This document shows, one piece after another, positions 52,608 through 62,365 of a stretch of DNA of 64,000 nucleotides. Within the stretch, counting starts at the first letter, position 1; the number at the start of each line of letters is the position of its first letter. Below the pieces are notes generated by a model. It saw only the letters and a list, made by a program, of their open reading frames with translations. It made no database searches and was not told the DNA's origin. This DNA is from JAJDTT01 sp965116695 (lineage in GTDB: Bacteria > Acidobacteriota > UBA6911 > RPQK01 > JAJDTT01). The translations under genes were made by a program, and so were the position numbers. The stretch spans positions 1,178,001 to 1,242,000 of the forward strand of contig OZ220706.1 of assembly GCA_965116695.1 (NCBI GenBank), written 5' to 3'.

Positions 52608-54088
52608 ACCGAACCAGTCCCGTTTACAACCTCAACGAGCCGCTCATCTTCGAGCAGTCCTCCCCGGGCAAGGCCGCCTACAGTCTTCCTCCCCTCGACG
52701 TGGAGGACACGCCCATCGAAGAGATCCTGGATCCGGGGCTCACCCGGCAAGAAGTCAAGGGGTTCCCGGAAGTGAGTGAGGTGGAGATCATCCGGCACTA
52801 CACCCGGATGTCGACCTGGAACTACCACATCGACCTGGGGATGTATCCGCTGGGCTCCTGCACCATGAAATACAACCCCCGGCTCAACGAGCGGACCGCC
52901 CGCATGCCGCGGATCGCCATGGTGCACCCCATGCAGGAGGCCGCTCTGTCGCAGGGGAACCTGGAACTCATCCACCGTCTCCAGGAGTGCCTGCAGGAAC
53001 TCACGGGCCTGGACGCCGTCACTTTACAGCCGGCGGCCGGGTCCCAGGGAGAGATGGTGGGAATCCTCATGGTGCGCGCCCACCACGAGGCGCAAGAGAG
53101 ACAACGGCGCTACGTCCTGATCCCCGACTCGGCGCACGGCACCAACCCGGCCAGCGCCGCCATTGCCGGGTACCAGGTGGTCTCGATTCCCTCCGACTCC
53201 TCCGGCAGGATCGACATCCGGACCCTGCGCGAGCGCATGAACGAAGACGTGGCCTGCCTGATGTTGACCAATCCCAACACGCTGGGGATCTTCGAGAGCG
53301 AGATCGAAGAGATCAGCCGGATCGTCCACGATCAGGGCGGGCTCATCTACATGGACGGGGCCAACTTCAACGCCCTCATGGGCTATGCGCGTCCCGGAGA
53401 CATGGGGATCGACGTGCTCCACCTGAATCTGCACAAGACCTTCTCGACTCCCCATGGCGGAGGTGGTCCCGGCTGTGGAGCCGTCGCCTGCCGCGACTTG
53501 CTCACCCCCTATCTGCCGTCACCCGTGATCGAACGGGACGGCCGCGGTTACCGTACCGATTCGGACCGTCCCCATTCCATCGGTCCGGTCCACGCCTTCC
53601 ACGGCAACTTCGGCATGATGGTGCGGGCTCTGACCTACATCCTCACCTGCGGCGGGAGCGGACTGAAGCAGCTCACAGAGACCGCCGTGCTCAACGCCAA
53701 CTACATCCGCGCCCGGCTTCAGGATTACTTCCACCTTCCCTACCCGACCCCGTCCATGCACGAGGCGGTCTTTTCGGACAAGACCCTGGAGCCCTTCGGA
53801 GTCAAGACGCTGGACGTGGCCAAGCAACTCATCGACGAGGGCTTCCATCCGCCGACGATCTACTTTCCCCTGATCGTCCGGGGTGCCATGATGATCGAGC
53901 CCACCGAAAGCGAGAGCAAGGCGGAACTGGACGCTTTCGTGGACGCCATGGTCCGGATTTATCATCGAGCCCGCGAGGATGCGGACGCCGCCCATGAGGC
54001 GCCCCGTCTGGCCAAGCGGACCCGGCTGGACGAGACGCGGGCCGCCCGCCGTCCGGTGCTGAGGTGGAGTCCCGGGGAGGAAGCGTAA
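52604..54088 (+). CDS. gcvPB: Glycine dehydrogenase (decarboxylating) subunit 2
   Basis: 494 residues. It carries the PLP lysine, Lys278, in LNLHKTFSTPHGGGGPG. Other motifs are YHIDLGMYPLGSCTMKYNPR, the DSAHGTNPASAA segment and MLTNPNTLGIFE. With GcvPA it forms the P protein. ATG 52604 overlaps the gcvPA stop codon. The operon has T, H and both P subunits but no dihydrolipoyl dehydrogenase (L protein), which must be encoded elsewhere. The C-terminal 40 residues are basic and probably disordered. Confidence 0.96.
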   Translation: MNRTSPVYNLNEPLIFEQSSPGKAAYSLPPLDVEDTPIEEILDPGLTRQEVKGFPEVSEVEIIRHYTRMSTWNYHIDLGMYPLGSCTMKYNPRLNERTARMPRIAMVHPMQEAALSQGNLELIHRLQECLQELTGLDAVTLQPAAGSQGEMVGILMVRAHHEAQERQRRYVLIPDSAHGTNPASAAIAGYQVVSIPSDSSGRIDIRTLRERMNEDVACLMLTNPNTLGIFESEIEEISRIVHDQGGLIYMDGANFNALMGYARPGDMGIDVLHLNLHKTFSTPHGGGGPGCGAVACRDLLTPYLPSPVIERDGRGYRTDSDRPHSIGPVHAFHGNFGMMVRALTYILTCGGSGLKQLTETAVLNANYIRARLQDYFHLPYPTPSMHEAVFSDKTLEPFGVKTLDVAKQLIDEGFHPPTIYFPLIVRGAMMIEPTESESKAELDAFVDAMVRIYHRAREDADAAHEAPRLAKRTRLDETRAARRPVLRWSPGEEA

Positions 54089-54118
54089 ACTCAGGAGGAC
54101 CAAGATCCGGAGGGCCCG

Positions 54119-55117
54119 GTGGTGAGTCGTCGGAGTAGAATTGTCCTGTTCAGCGCCTGCTGGCTGCTGGCGGTCCAATTCCTCCAGTCCCAACCCTCCT
54201 CGGATCCCGTTCCCCCCTCCTTTCGAGTCCGGACCAACGTCATCCGGGTCCCGGTCACCGTCTTCGGGCCGACGGGAAGACTCTTGACCCATCTGGAACG
54301 GGAACACTTCTCCCTGCTGGACGAGAACAGCCCCCGGGCCATCGAGAACTTCGTGCTGGACCAGGACCCCATCCACGTCGCTCTCCTGCTGGACGTGAGC
54401 GGCAGCATCCGCCACGAGTTGAAGCAGATCGCACAGGCGGCCCTGGACTTCGCCCGTTCCTTTCAGCGCAACGACCGGTTCTCCGTCATCACCTTTTCCG
54501 ACCGCGTCCAGGTGCTCCAGGACTGGACTTCGAGCCTGAGGGCAGTCCGCCGCGCCCTCAGGAAGCTGGAGCCGGGCTATCGGACCGCCATGTACGACGC
54601 GCTCTGGACCACCACCAACCGGCAACTGTCCCGGGTCGCCGGGAAGAAGGCCATCATCCTGCTCACCGACGGCCTGGACAACGAGAGCGGTCAGAGCTAC
54701 GACCAGATCGTCCGGCGCCTGATCGCTTCCAACGTGGCCCTCTACATCATCAGCAGGACCCGCCTGATCCAGGACGAGGTGGGCCGCAGCAATCGGGTGG
54801 AATTCCTGAACCGCGTGATGTCCGAGTTGGTGAATCCGGAAGAGGATTTTGTCGACGCCTACTTCGAGCAGAAGGAGCGGGCCATGCTCCACCTGGCCGA
54901 AGCCACCGGGGGGAGGGCCCTCTTTCCCGAGAGGCTGGAGGAGCTCACGGACAGGTATCTGGAACTGGCCCGGGAGCTCAAGAGCCAGTACGTCCTCACC
55001 TTCCGTCCTCCGCCCAGTTCGGAACAGGCCTTTCGAAGTATCCGGGTCCAGTGCAGCGAACCCACCGGCAAGATCCTCCACCGCCGCCAGTACTACTGGC
55101 CCAGTCCCCGGTTCTGA
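54119..55117 (+). CDS. Secreted VWFA-related domain protein
   Basis: 332 residues with a GTG start at 54119 (GGAGGG at 54109-54114; GTG 54122 is an alternative). The signal segment is about 8-24. The N-terminal sandwich (VIRVPVTVFGPTGRLLTHLE) leads to a VWA with intact MIDAS DVSGS at 92-96, YRTAMYDALWTTT and LTDGLDN. An extra segment (about 205-260) before ELKSQYVLTFRPP makes it longer than the 17.3-kb member. It lies 30 bp after gcvPB on the same strand but is unlikely to be functionally linked to it. Confidence 0.88.
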   Translation: MVSRRSRIVLFSACWLLAVQFLQSQPSSDPVPPSFRVRTNVIRVPVTVFGPTGRLLTHLEREHFSLLDENSPRAIENFVLDQDPIHVALLLDVSGSIRHELKQIAQAALDFARSFQRNDRFSVITFSDRVQVLQDWTSSLRAVRRALRKLEPGYRTAMYDALWTTTNRQLSRVAGKKAIILLTDGLDNESGQSYDQIVRRLIASNVALYIISRTRLIQDEVGRSNRVEFLNRVMSELVNPEEDFVDAYFEQKERAMLHLAEATGGRALFPERLEELTDRYLELARELKSQYVLTFRPPPSSEQAFRSIRVQCSEPTGKILHRRQYYWPSPRF

Positions 55118-55264
55118 AGAACGAAGCGGCCGTTTCCAACCGCCGGACTCCCGAGCATCGCCCCAACCAGGAGGGACACTCCCTGGAACGAATTTCGACG
55201 GGTTATTGATTGCGTCGAGGGACGACGGCGAAGGCAAGCGGAATCGTGGGGCCTCGAATACCCC

Positions 55265-58084
55265 TTAATTCTCTGGGGAAACCGACTCTGCCGGCACCAT
55301 GGGCAACGTCGTGAAGATCCGGTTGCCGGGATCCATCTCCAGAGCGATACCGGTGAACCTTCCGTAGTCCGGGGCGATGCAACGCACCGAGCCCACGAAG
55401 TCCGACGTGTCGGTCTGGGTGAACATTTCGTCGATAAACTGGGCAGTCTGTCCGTTGGCCGATAGAAGGAGCCTGTTTTCCTCCAACGCCCGACCATTTT
55501 GCATCAACTGACAGGTGATCTCCGCTCCTTCCTCTCCCAAGTTACGGATCGCGGCTCCAGTGTTTATCCCGCCCTCCATACGCCGAGCTGGAAAAATGGC
55601 GGTCGTCACAACCTCACTGGCGCCGACTCCAGCAACTCCGACCGCTGGGCTGTGAAACCTCAGGAATCCCCCGATAATGCCATCGGATACCAGTTCCACC
55701 GATCCGGTCACCAATTCCCCCCGTCCATGGGTCGAGATCGTCAGATCACCCAAAGGGGGGACGGGTGTCTGAACGGTCAAGCCGCCGCCGTCTCCGACCT
55801 GAAAGTCATCGCCGACATCCACCACTGTTGCCGGATCCATGAGTTCGCCCTCTTTGTCGTAAAAAAAGATGGCGGGGAGAACCGCCTTCGAAGCGACGTT
55901 CACGAATACCAGGTCGGAGGTGATGGAGGAACCGTTGGCGAAATGGGCGAAATACAGTTGCGTAGAATCCTGCATCCCGGTTCGTGAAACCGGCAATATG
56001 GGCAGGGTAGTGAAGATTCGGTTCTGGAAGTCCATTTCCAAAGCCACTCCCGCGAACGCCGATTCCGGGGGCGCACTGCAGCGCACCGATCCCACGAAGT
56101 CCGACGTGTCGGTCTGGGTGAACAACTCGTGGATGAACCGGGCCGTCTGCCCGTTGGCTGGCAGCGGGATCTCTGCCTCTTCCAGAACAACTCCCCTTTG
56201 CAGCAATCCACAGTTCACCCGGATCGAATTCTCTCCCAGATTACGAATCGCCGCACCAGTGTTGATGCCACCGGTTCGACGGCGAACCGGGAAGATTGCA
56301 TCCCGCAAGGGAGAGCCCGATCCTACGCCAGCAACTCCGATGGCTGGGCTGTTGAAGCGCAGGACCCCGCCGATGCGGCCCTCCGCCACAGCGCGTGCCG
56401 ATCCTGTGACCAACTCCCCTCGACCATGAGTTGAGATCGTGAGTTCTCCCAGGGATTCCAGATCCGTTTGTGTGGTTAGACCACCATCCTCTTGCATCGC
56501 CAGACCTTCAGTCATGTCCACCACTGAATCCGCTGCAATCTGCCGGCCCTTCTGGTCGAAAAAGTAGATCACGGGACGGATCGGACCGGGAGCCACGTTT
56601 ACAAACACCAAATCGGAAGTGATGGAAGATCCGTTGGCGAAGTGGGCAAAGTCCAGCACCGTCAGCGTCGTGACCCGAACAGGTTCGGAAGGGGCACTGC
56701 TGATTCCCAACGAGTTCACTGCCCGCAGTTCGAAGAGGTAGGTTCGATTGCTCGCCAATCCGCCAACTCTGTATGACATGTTCCTGGAACCGATGGCGGT
56801 CCAAGTACCAGTCTTGTTTACCCGGTATTCGTAATCCGTGATCGACGAATCCTTGCGGTCGGACCACCCGCCGTCGTCCGTCGGTGCGTTCCAGGTCAAC
56901 AGCACGGCTCCGTGTTCGGAAGCCGCTTTCAGATTACGAGGTGCAGACGGCGCGATTACGCCGTCAGTAGGCATGAGCATGCCATTGTAGCTCGCCTCCC
57001 ACTGGAAAAAATCCTTATTGTCCGCACGATGAACGATGACGTCGCCGAAACTCCGGAGCAAAATCTCGCTGGCATCGTTCCCTGTCAGGTACTCGTACAG
57101 ATCCTCCCGGTGGGAGTATTCGGCATTGTTCTCATGGGAAAAGTTCCAGAAGTCGTCTCTGAATTCCAGAAAACTCCGGCAGGAATACAGGTAGTTTGCC
57201 TGCTCCGTTCCAGATTCGATCATGTTCTCTCGTGAGTACTCATAGGCTTTTCGTTTGAGATCAATACGAGCCACAAGGGCTTCCTGGAGATTCGAAGATT
57301 CCGCAAACAACGCGTGGAACTGCGATTCCGGATCGGTTTCCGTATGTTTCTCCATAGTCCATTCATCAAACGTATATCCGCCGTTGGGGAGATCCGACGC
57401 AATGTAGTAGGCGGCGTGCCGACAAAAATTATCCAGATCAGAGAAGCCGCTCTTGTTGCACGGCCCCCCCATGTCGATCATCCCCAACGGACGACCCAGA
57501 GACTCGACCCAGCCAGCCAGCATCTCGTCGGCATGTTCGTACGCCAGCTGCCCTGCGAATAGTTTTCCGCCTGGCCCCCCGTGGCCGCTGTACATCAGGT
57601 GGTGCTCAGAATCGGGATAACGGGAAACCATATAGGAGGTGAACTCAGCAAAGGCCCGTGCGATGAAGATGCTTCTCTCTTCGGTCCACGCCTCGGGCAA
57701 TCCGGTCGCCTGCATGATTCGATAACTCTCCCGGTGGGCCGTCATCTGTTGGCGAGTGACCTCGTCTCCCTGCCCCAGATGAGGATCGAATTCGTTGTCG
57801 AATTCATACAAATGAACGGCTTCCGTTTCCTCCCAGATCGCAACTTCGAACCATTTGAGGGATTCGCTTTCCTTGACCGGAACTGCCGCCGGCCACCCCC
57901 CGCTAAGGATTTCGTATGCATGCCAGTCCGGTGCCACCCGGACAACCCGCAGAATGACGTTGTGCCGGCGATCCGCATCAGGTGTCTGTGCCACAGCCTC
58001 CGTCCGGATCGTCAGGAGGACCATGCCCAGGGTCCCGAGCAGGAGCAGAGACAAAACCCTCCAAAGGATCAATCTCCCACTCAT
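55265..58084 (-). CDS. Clostripain-like (C11) protease with Fn3 and two copies of an uncharacterised C-terminal module
   Basis: 939 residues with a signal peptide (about 1-33). The N-terminal 370 residues resemble family C11: His168 in MYSGHGGPGG and Cys209 in IDMGGPCNKSGFSD are the likely catalytic pair. A fibronectin-III domain is at about 378-473 (APRNLKAASEHGAVLLTW). Two repeats of about 220 residues follow, 479-698 and 712-931, each starting FAHFANGSSITSDLVFVN and containing LTISTHGRGELVTGS, GGINTGAAIRNLG, TQTDTSDFVGSVRC and NRIFTTLP. The repeats look like paired beta domains for binding or surface attachment. It is convergent with the VWFA gene. Confidence 0.78.
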   Translation of the reverse strand: MSGRLILWRVLSLLLLGTLGMVLLTIRTEAVAQTPDADRRHNVILRVVRVAPDWHAYEILSGGWPAAVPVKESESLKWFEVAIWEETEAVHLYEFDNEFDPHLGQGDEVTRQQMTAHRESYRIMQATGLPEAWTEERSIFIARAFAEFTSYMVSRYPDSEHHLMYSGHGGPGGKLFAGQLAYEHADEMLAGWVESLGRPLGMIDMGGPCNKSGFSDLDNFCRHAAYYIASDLPNGGYTFDEWTMEKHTETDPESQFHALFAESSNLQEALVARIDLKRKAYEYSRENMIESGTEQANYLYSCRSFLEFRDDFWNFSHENNAEYSHREDLYEYLTGNDASEILLRSFGDVIVHRADNKDFFQWEASYNGMLMPTDGVIAPSAPRNLKAASEHGAVLLTWNAPTDDGGWSDRKDSSITDYEYRVNKTGTWTAIGSRNMSYRVGGLASNRTYLFELRAVNSLGISSAPSEPVRVTTLTVLDFAHFANGSSITSDLVFVNVAPGPIRPVIYFFDQKGRQIAADSVVDMTEGLAMQEDGGLTTQTDLESLGELTISTHGRGELVTGSARAVAEGRIGGVLRFNSPAIGVAGVGSGSPLRDAIFPVRRRTGGINTGAAIRNLGENSIRVNCGLLQRGVVLEEAEIPLPANGQTARFIHELFTQTDTSDFVGSVRCSAPPESAFAGVALEMDFQNRIFTTLPILPVSRTGMQDSTQLYFAHFANGSSITSDLVFVNVASKAVLPAIFFYDKEGELMDPATVVDVGDDFQVGDGGGLTVQTPVPPLGDLTISTHGRGELVTGSVELVSDGIIGGFLRFHSPAVGVAGVGASEVVTTAIFPARRMEGGINTGAAIRNLGEEGAEITCQLMQNGRALEENRLLLSANGQTAQFIDEMFTQTDTSDFVGSVRCIAPDYGRFTGIALEMDPGNRIFTTLPMVPAESVSPEN

Positions 58085-58556
58085 GGATAGCTTGTCCCTC
58101 CTTTGTGGTTACGGCCCATCGCCGCTTCTTTGACAGTGCCCAAGACAATGTCTCCGTTAAAGCACCTCGGCCGCCTGATGAAGGGGCAGTACAACGTTGC
58201 CGACCCGCTCGCTCATCAGGCTCCATCCTGCCACACCAAGTCATTTCAGGCCTTCCCGACAGGAATAATTGAGACGGGAGCTCCCCCCGGAGGGAATTGC
58301 GCAAAGCCGCCGTGCTCGAGCCGGGCACCAAAAAGGGGGGAGCTCCGGGGGTTAGGGAAACGGAGTCCCCCTCCCAGTCGCAGTTTCCTGATATCCAGCG
58401 TTTAAGAGTGCACTGGATGTTCCACTGTCAAAACTGGGCCGTTTCTGTCTTTTCAACCCCTGTCTCGTCCTGGCGCTCCTGCTGGGTGCGGGCCGCCTCC
58501 TGACCGAGGAGCAGCAGCGTCCCCGGCTCGCCATTGACCGGAGTCAGACCGTCGAG
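58085..58556. other. Intergenic interval with inverted repeat, upstream of comEC
   Basis: GGGAGCTCCCCCC at 58276-58288 is matched in inverse by GGGGGGAGCTCC at 58335-58346, giving a possible 12-bp stem across about 46 bases; each arm is also partly self-complementary. From 58392 the comEC frame is already open and encodes a hydrophobic stretch (FNPCLVLALLLGAGRLL) without an ATG, GTG or TTG. No complete gene was recognised in this interval. Confidence 0.5.
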
Positions 58557-60803
58557 ATGGTGGGCCGGATCGATCACCCGCCATTTGCGCTGAAGCAGGG
58601 CCTGTATCTGGAGATCACCCCTCTGTCGGTCCAACAAGGGGGACGGGACCTCTCCCTTCCCGGCCAGGTGGCTCTCTACGTCTACTCCCTCCCCGGCGGC
58701 ACCGAAACGGAGCCCTTCCTCCGCTACGGCGACAGGCTGCGGGTCAGCGCCTTCCTCGAGGATCCGCCCCACCATGCAATCCCGGGAGTGGAGGACCTGC
58801 GCGTGCGCTTCTGGCAACGGGGAATCGTGGGCGTGATGCGCGTCAAGTCACACCTCCAGGTCCGGCGTTTGGGGCCGGATGCCGGATGGGACCCCCGAAG
58901 ACCGCTTTTCGGCTATGTCCGATCGTTCGAGCGCTTCTGCCGGAGAACTCTGCGGCCGGAACAGCAAAACCTGGTCCTGAGCACCCTGCTGGGCCAGACC
59001 CGCCGGCTTGAGGAGGTCGATCGCATCAGCATCGAGAAGCTGGGGATCTTCCACCTTTTCGCCGTGTCCGGGTTCCACGTCTCGCTCGTCTACCTGTTTC
59101 TCCACCTCCTGTCCCGTCCCCTGGGGTTGGCCGGACGCCTCCTGGCACTGGGCGCCGTCTGGAGCTACGTGGTGGCCGTGGGCGCTCCCATCTCCGCCAT
59201 CCGGGCCGGACTCATGGCCAGTTGGATCCATCTCCTTCTGTCCCTGGGACTCAAGTCCCAGTTCCTCAACGGTCTCGGCGTCGCCGCCCTGATCACGCTG
59301 GGGACCCGCCCCCAATCCCTCCACACGGCGAGTTTCCAGTTCTCGTATCTGAGCCTCCTGGCCATCGGACTCTGCGTCTTTCCGGTCCACACCAGGATCC
59401 GCGCCTTGCAGCGGTCCGCGGCATCGATCTTTCTGCCCCAGGTGAGAGTCGAGGCGACGGCTCGGGGGCGGCTGGGGCGGCAGATCCGGTACCGGCTGGA
59501 GAATCTCCTGGAGCCGCTGCCCAGATCCCTGTCCCAGTCCCTGGTTGCCTGGTTGGGCCGCGGCTCCGGATCGGTGCTTTCGCTGGTCTCGTGCACGCTC
59601 TGCATCCAACTGTTCACCCTGCCTCTGGCCCTCTACTACTCCAACGTCTGGTGCTGGACCCATTGGCTGTCCAACCTGGTTCTGGTGCCCTGCTTCTCCC
59701 TCTTCCTCCTGGCGGCGTTCGGGTTGCTGGTCACCTTTTGGCTCCCCACCGGAAACCTCTTGTCCTGGCTGGTGGGGACGATGGCCGACCTGATCCGTGA
59801 GCTGATGGAACTGGTGCAGCGCGTCGCCACCATTCAGTACGTGCCCCACCCCACGGCCACAGAGCTGATTCTCTATTTTCTGCTCCTGGGGCTGGCTCTG
59901 ATCCTGGGCCGGAGGGCGATCCACCTCCTCTGGCTGATCCCGATTCTCCTCTTTCTCTCGGTGACCCGGGAGCCTGCGCCAGGGACCGAAGAGCTCGAGG
60001 TCACCCTGCTGGACGTGGGCCAGGGGGAGTGCATCCACATCTCCTATCCGGACGGAAGCGACGCGCTGGTGGATACCGGAGGACAATGGTCGTGGAACGC
60101 GCAACCCAGCCGCTTCGTCGGGCAGAGGCTGGTGGGACGCTACCTCTGGCACCGTAGAATCCGCGACCTCTCCTACGTCCTCCTGACCCATCCCCACCAA
60201 GACCACGTGCAAGGGTACGAGTTCATCCGTCTCGCCTTTCCCGTGGGAAGATTGCTGTTCGCAGAGCCTCCGCCTGGAGAGCTGCCGGAGCAACGGCGGA
60301 CTCTGAGCGACGGTCAGACCTTCTTCGTCTCGGGCGTCGAGCATCGCGTGCTCCACCCACCCGGGAGAGGAGACCCGGTATGGAACTCCTCCAGCTCCAA
60401 CAACAGGTCGGTGGTCCTGCTCCTCGTATACGGGCGGTTCCGCCTGCTGTTGACGGGAGACATCGACCGGGACGTCGAGCGGCGATTGACACCCGGGCTG
60501 GGTCCCACCGCGGTCCTCAAGGTGGCCCACCACGGGAGCCGCTCCAGCAGTTCCTCCGGGTTCCTCTCCCGGCTGCGGCCCCGAGTAAGCCTGATCTCGG
60601 CCGGACGCAAGAACGCCTTCGGTCATCCCGCCCCAGCCACCCTGCACCGGCTCCGCCGGGCCGGATCCCTCCCCCTCTCCACCGGCCAATGGGGCAGCTT
60701 GCGCGTGACGACCGACGGAACAGGCTGGCGGGCTGCCCACTACCGGCGCGAAACGGAGAGCTTCTGTCCCATCACCGGCGGATCCCTGGAAGAGGAGAAT
60801 TGA
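58557..60803 (+). CDS. comEC: ComEC/Rec2 family competence DNA channel protein
   Basis: 748 residues from ATG 58557. ComEC imports single-stranded DNA across the cytoplasmic membrane. An N-terminal OB-like DUF4131 region (1-110) is followed by the ComEC core, with about ten spans and the motif FAVSGFHVSLVYLFLHLL. The C-terminal metallo-beta-lactamase-like domain (about 480-735) has LLDVGQGECIHISYPDG, the metal motif THPHQDHVQG, LLTGDIDRD and VAHHGSRSSS. The usual first membrane spans would lie upstream: the frame is open to 58392 and encodes a plausible span, but only CTG codons could start it, so the true N-terminus is uncertain. Confidence 0.92.
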   Translation: MVGRIDHPPFALKQGLYLEITPLSVQQGGRDLSLPGQVALYVYSLPGGTETEPFLRYGDRLRVSAFLEDPPHHAIPGVEDLRVRFWQRGIVGVMRVKSHLQVRRLGPDAGWDPRRPLFGYVRSFERFCRRTLRPEQQNLVLSTLLGQTRRLEEVDRISIEKLGIFHLFAVSGFHVSLVYLFLHLLSRPLGLAGRLLALGAVWSYVVAVGAPISAIRAGLMASWIHLLLSLGLKSQFLNGLGVAALITLGTRPQSLHTASFQFSYLSLLAIGLCVFPVHTRIRALQRSAASIFLPQVRVEATARGRLGRQIRYRLENLLEPLPRSLSQSLVAWLGRGSGSVLSLVSCTLCIQLFTLPLALYYSNVWCWTHWLSNLVLVPCFSLFLLAAFGLLVTFWLPTGNLLSWLVGTMADLIRELMELVQRVATIQYVPHPTATELILYFLLLGLALILGRRAIHLLWLIPILLFLSVTREPAPGTEELEVTLLDVGQGECIHISYPDGSDALVDTGGQWSWNAQPSRFVGQRLVGRYLWHRRIRDLSYVLLTHPHQDHVQGYEFIRLAFPVGRLLFAEPPPGELPEQRRTLSDGQTFFVSGVEHRVLHPPGRGDPVWNSSSSNNRSVVLLLVYGRFRLLLTGDIDRDVERRLTPGLGPTAVLKVAHHGSRSSSSSGFLSRLRPRVSLISAGRKNAFGHPAPATLHRLRRAGSLPLSTGQWGSLRVTTDGTGWRAAHYRRETESFCPITGGSLEEEN

Positions 60804-60804
60804 C

Positions 60805-60930
60805 GAGCGGCGGCATCTTGCCGCCGGGAGCCGCGTGTTTCACGCGCCGAGGAGCGGCGGCATCCTGCCGCCGACTGGATCGGCGTGTTTCAGGCGCCGA
60901 TTACCGAGGGTTCGGGAGGACGGCAGTCCC
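60805..60930. repeat. Family A array (4 units) plus family B hairpin
   Basis: Four units of 22-26 bp from 60805 to 60902: GAGCGGCGGCATCTTGCCGC and onward, GCCGCGTGTTTCACGCGCCG, a second GAGCGGCGGCATCCTGCCGC, and GATCGGCGTGTTTCAGGCGC and onward. Each folds on itself. A short family B hairpin (GGACggcaGTCC) follows at about 60915-60930. The array begins two bases after the comEC stop codon and precedes the glycosyltransferase operon. Confidence 0.8.
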
Positions 60931-61000
60931 CTTGTACCATTCCCCTCCCGCCGGAACTCGTATACTAACCCCTGACCCCGTTCGCGAGACCCAAACCGCC

Positions 61001-62365
61001 GTGTCTCAGACAACTCTCCTTCCAAAAGGCCACGCTCCGTCCAGCGCCACCTCCCACCGGCTGGTCGACATCGTCGGTTGCTGGTGCGCGTTGGGCTACG
61101 GCGCCCTCGCCTACCTGGCCCGGCAGCCAGGAGAACCCGATCTCCCCGTCTTCTTCGTCCTGGTGGCCTGGACAGGCCTGCCGGCCTTCGGACTCTACCT
61201 CTACTTCAGACGGCGCGGCGAACCGATTCCCATGGGACGCATGTTCCTCTGGGCCGTGGCCTTCAGGCTCTGCGGCCTTGCCGGAGGACCCTTCTTCGAG
61301 GACGATTTCCATCGCTATCTGTGGGACGGCTACCGCTTCGCCACCTCCGGGACGCCTTACGGCGCCGCGCCGGAGGCGTTCTTTCCAGACCCCAGCGTCC
61401 CGCCGGTGTTTCAGCAACAACTGGATGGCATCAACAACCCCGACCTGCCCACTATCTACGCCCCTGCCACGCAGTTCCTGTTTCTGCTGTCCTACTGGCT
61501 GCAACCGGGCAGCGTGACGGCTCTCCAGTCGATCCTGATCCTGGCCGACCTCCTCATGATCTGGATTCTGCTCCGGTTGGCACCGGCGTCCAACGTCATG
61601 CTCTACGCATGGTGCCCGCTCGTGATCAAGGAAATCGCCTTCACGGCGCACCCGGACGGCGCCGGCGCCTGCCTGCTCATGGCGGCAATTCTGCTCGTCC
61701 GAAACCGGCGCGCAGGAAGCGCCGCCATCTGCCTGGGGATGGCCGCCGGGGCCAAGATCTTCGCCCTGGTTCTGGCGCCGTTGGTGCTGTTGGGAACCCG
61801 TACGCGCCACTGGCTGCTGTTCGGCGTTACACTGGCCGCGTTGTATGCTCCATTCGTCCTGATGGGCGGCACGAACCTCACCTCTTTGCAGGTGTTCGCC
61901 CGGGAGTGGGAGTTCAATTCCGCGGCATTCGGCTTGCTGGGAACCCTGTTGCCACGATTCGAGGCCCGGCTGATCCTGGGTCTGATGTTCGCCGTCTTCT
62001 GGCTGCGCTATGCCGGCAAGTTCGCGCGAGGCGCCCGACACGCCATCCCCCGGGGCGATTGGCTCTTCGGGGCGCTGCTTGCCGTCTCTCCGGTGATCAA
62101 CCCGTGGTATCTGCTCTGGTTGCTCCCATTCGCGGCCATCTTCCCGAGCGCCTGGGCCTGGACGGCGTCGTGCGCGGTCCTGCTCAGCTACGTGACCGGA
62201 CTCCACCTCGGCGACTACACCCTGCAGGCGTACCAGCAGCCGGCCTGGATCCGTCTCCTGGAATTCGGATTGATCCTGGCGGCGTTGGCCTATGACCTGA
62301 TCCGGCGCCGGCGCGCCGAAGGAGACCCCGCCCGCGACGTCCACGTGCCATGTACAAAAACCTGA
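61001..62365 (+). CDS. GT-C type membrane glycosyltransferase (GT87/DUF2029-like)
   Basis: 454 residues with a GTG start. About ten to eleven membrane spans. The first extracytoplasmic loop has the acidic motif FFEDDFHRYLWDGYRF, typical of the catalytic loop of polyprenol-phosphate-dependent GT-C enzymes. TIYAPATQFLF and AFTAHPDGAGACLLMAA are also family-like. It would transfer a sugar from a lipid-linked donor outside the membrane. It overlaps the GT2 gene by 16 bp; together they could make and use a lipid-linked sugar. An in-frame upstream extension lies within comEC and the repeats and is rejected. Confidence 0.8.
   Translation: MSQTTLLPKGHAPSSATSHRLVDIVGCWCALGYGALAYLARQPGEPDLPVFFVLVAWTGLPAFGLYLYFRRRGEPIPMGRMFLWAVAFRLCGLAGGPFFEDDFHRYLWDGYRFATSGTPYGAAPEAFFPDPSVPPVFQQQLDGINNPDLPTIYAPATQFLFLLSYWLQPGSVTALQSILILADLLMIWILLRLAPASNVMLYAWCPLVIKEIAFTAHPDGAGACLLMAAILLVRNRRAGSAAICLGMAAGAKIFALVLAPLVLLGTRTRHWLLFGVTLAALYAPFVLMGGTNLTSLQVFAREWEFNSAAFGLLGTLLPRFEARLILGLMFAVFWLRYAGKFARGARHAIPRGDWLFGALLAVSPVINPWYLLWLLPFAAIFPSAWAWTASCAVLLSYVTGLHLGDYTLQAYQQPAWIRLLEFGLILAALAYDLIRRRRAEGDPARDVHVPCTKT

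Noticed and set aside
57978..58331. A minus-strand frame upstream of the clostripain-like gene
   Set aside because: It overlaps that gene's start in another frame, contains no domain and is of low complexity in part; no ribosome binding site was seen.
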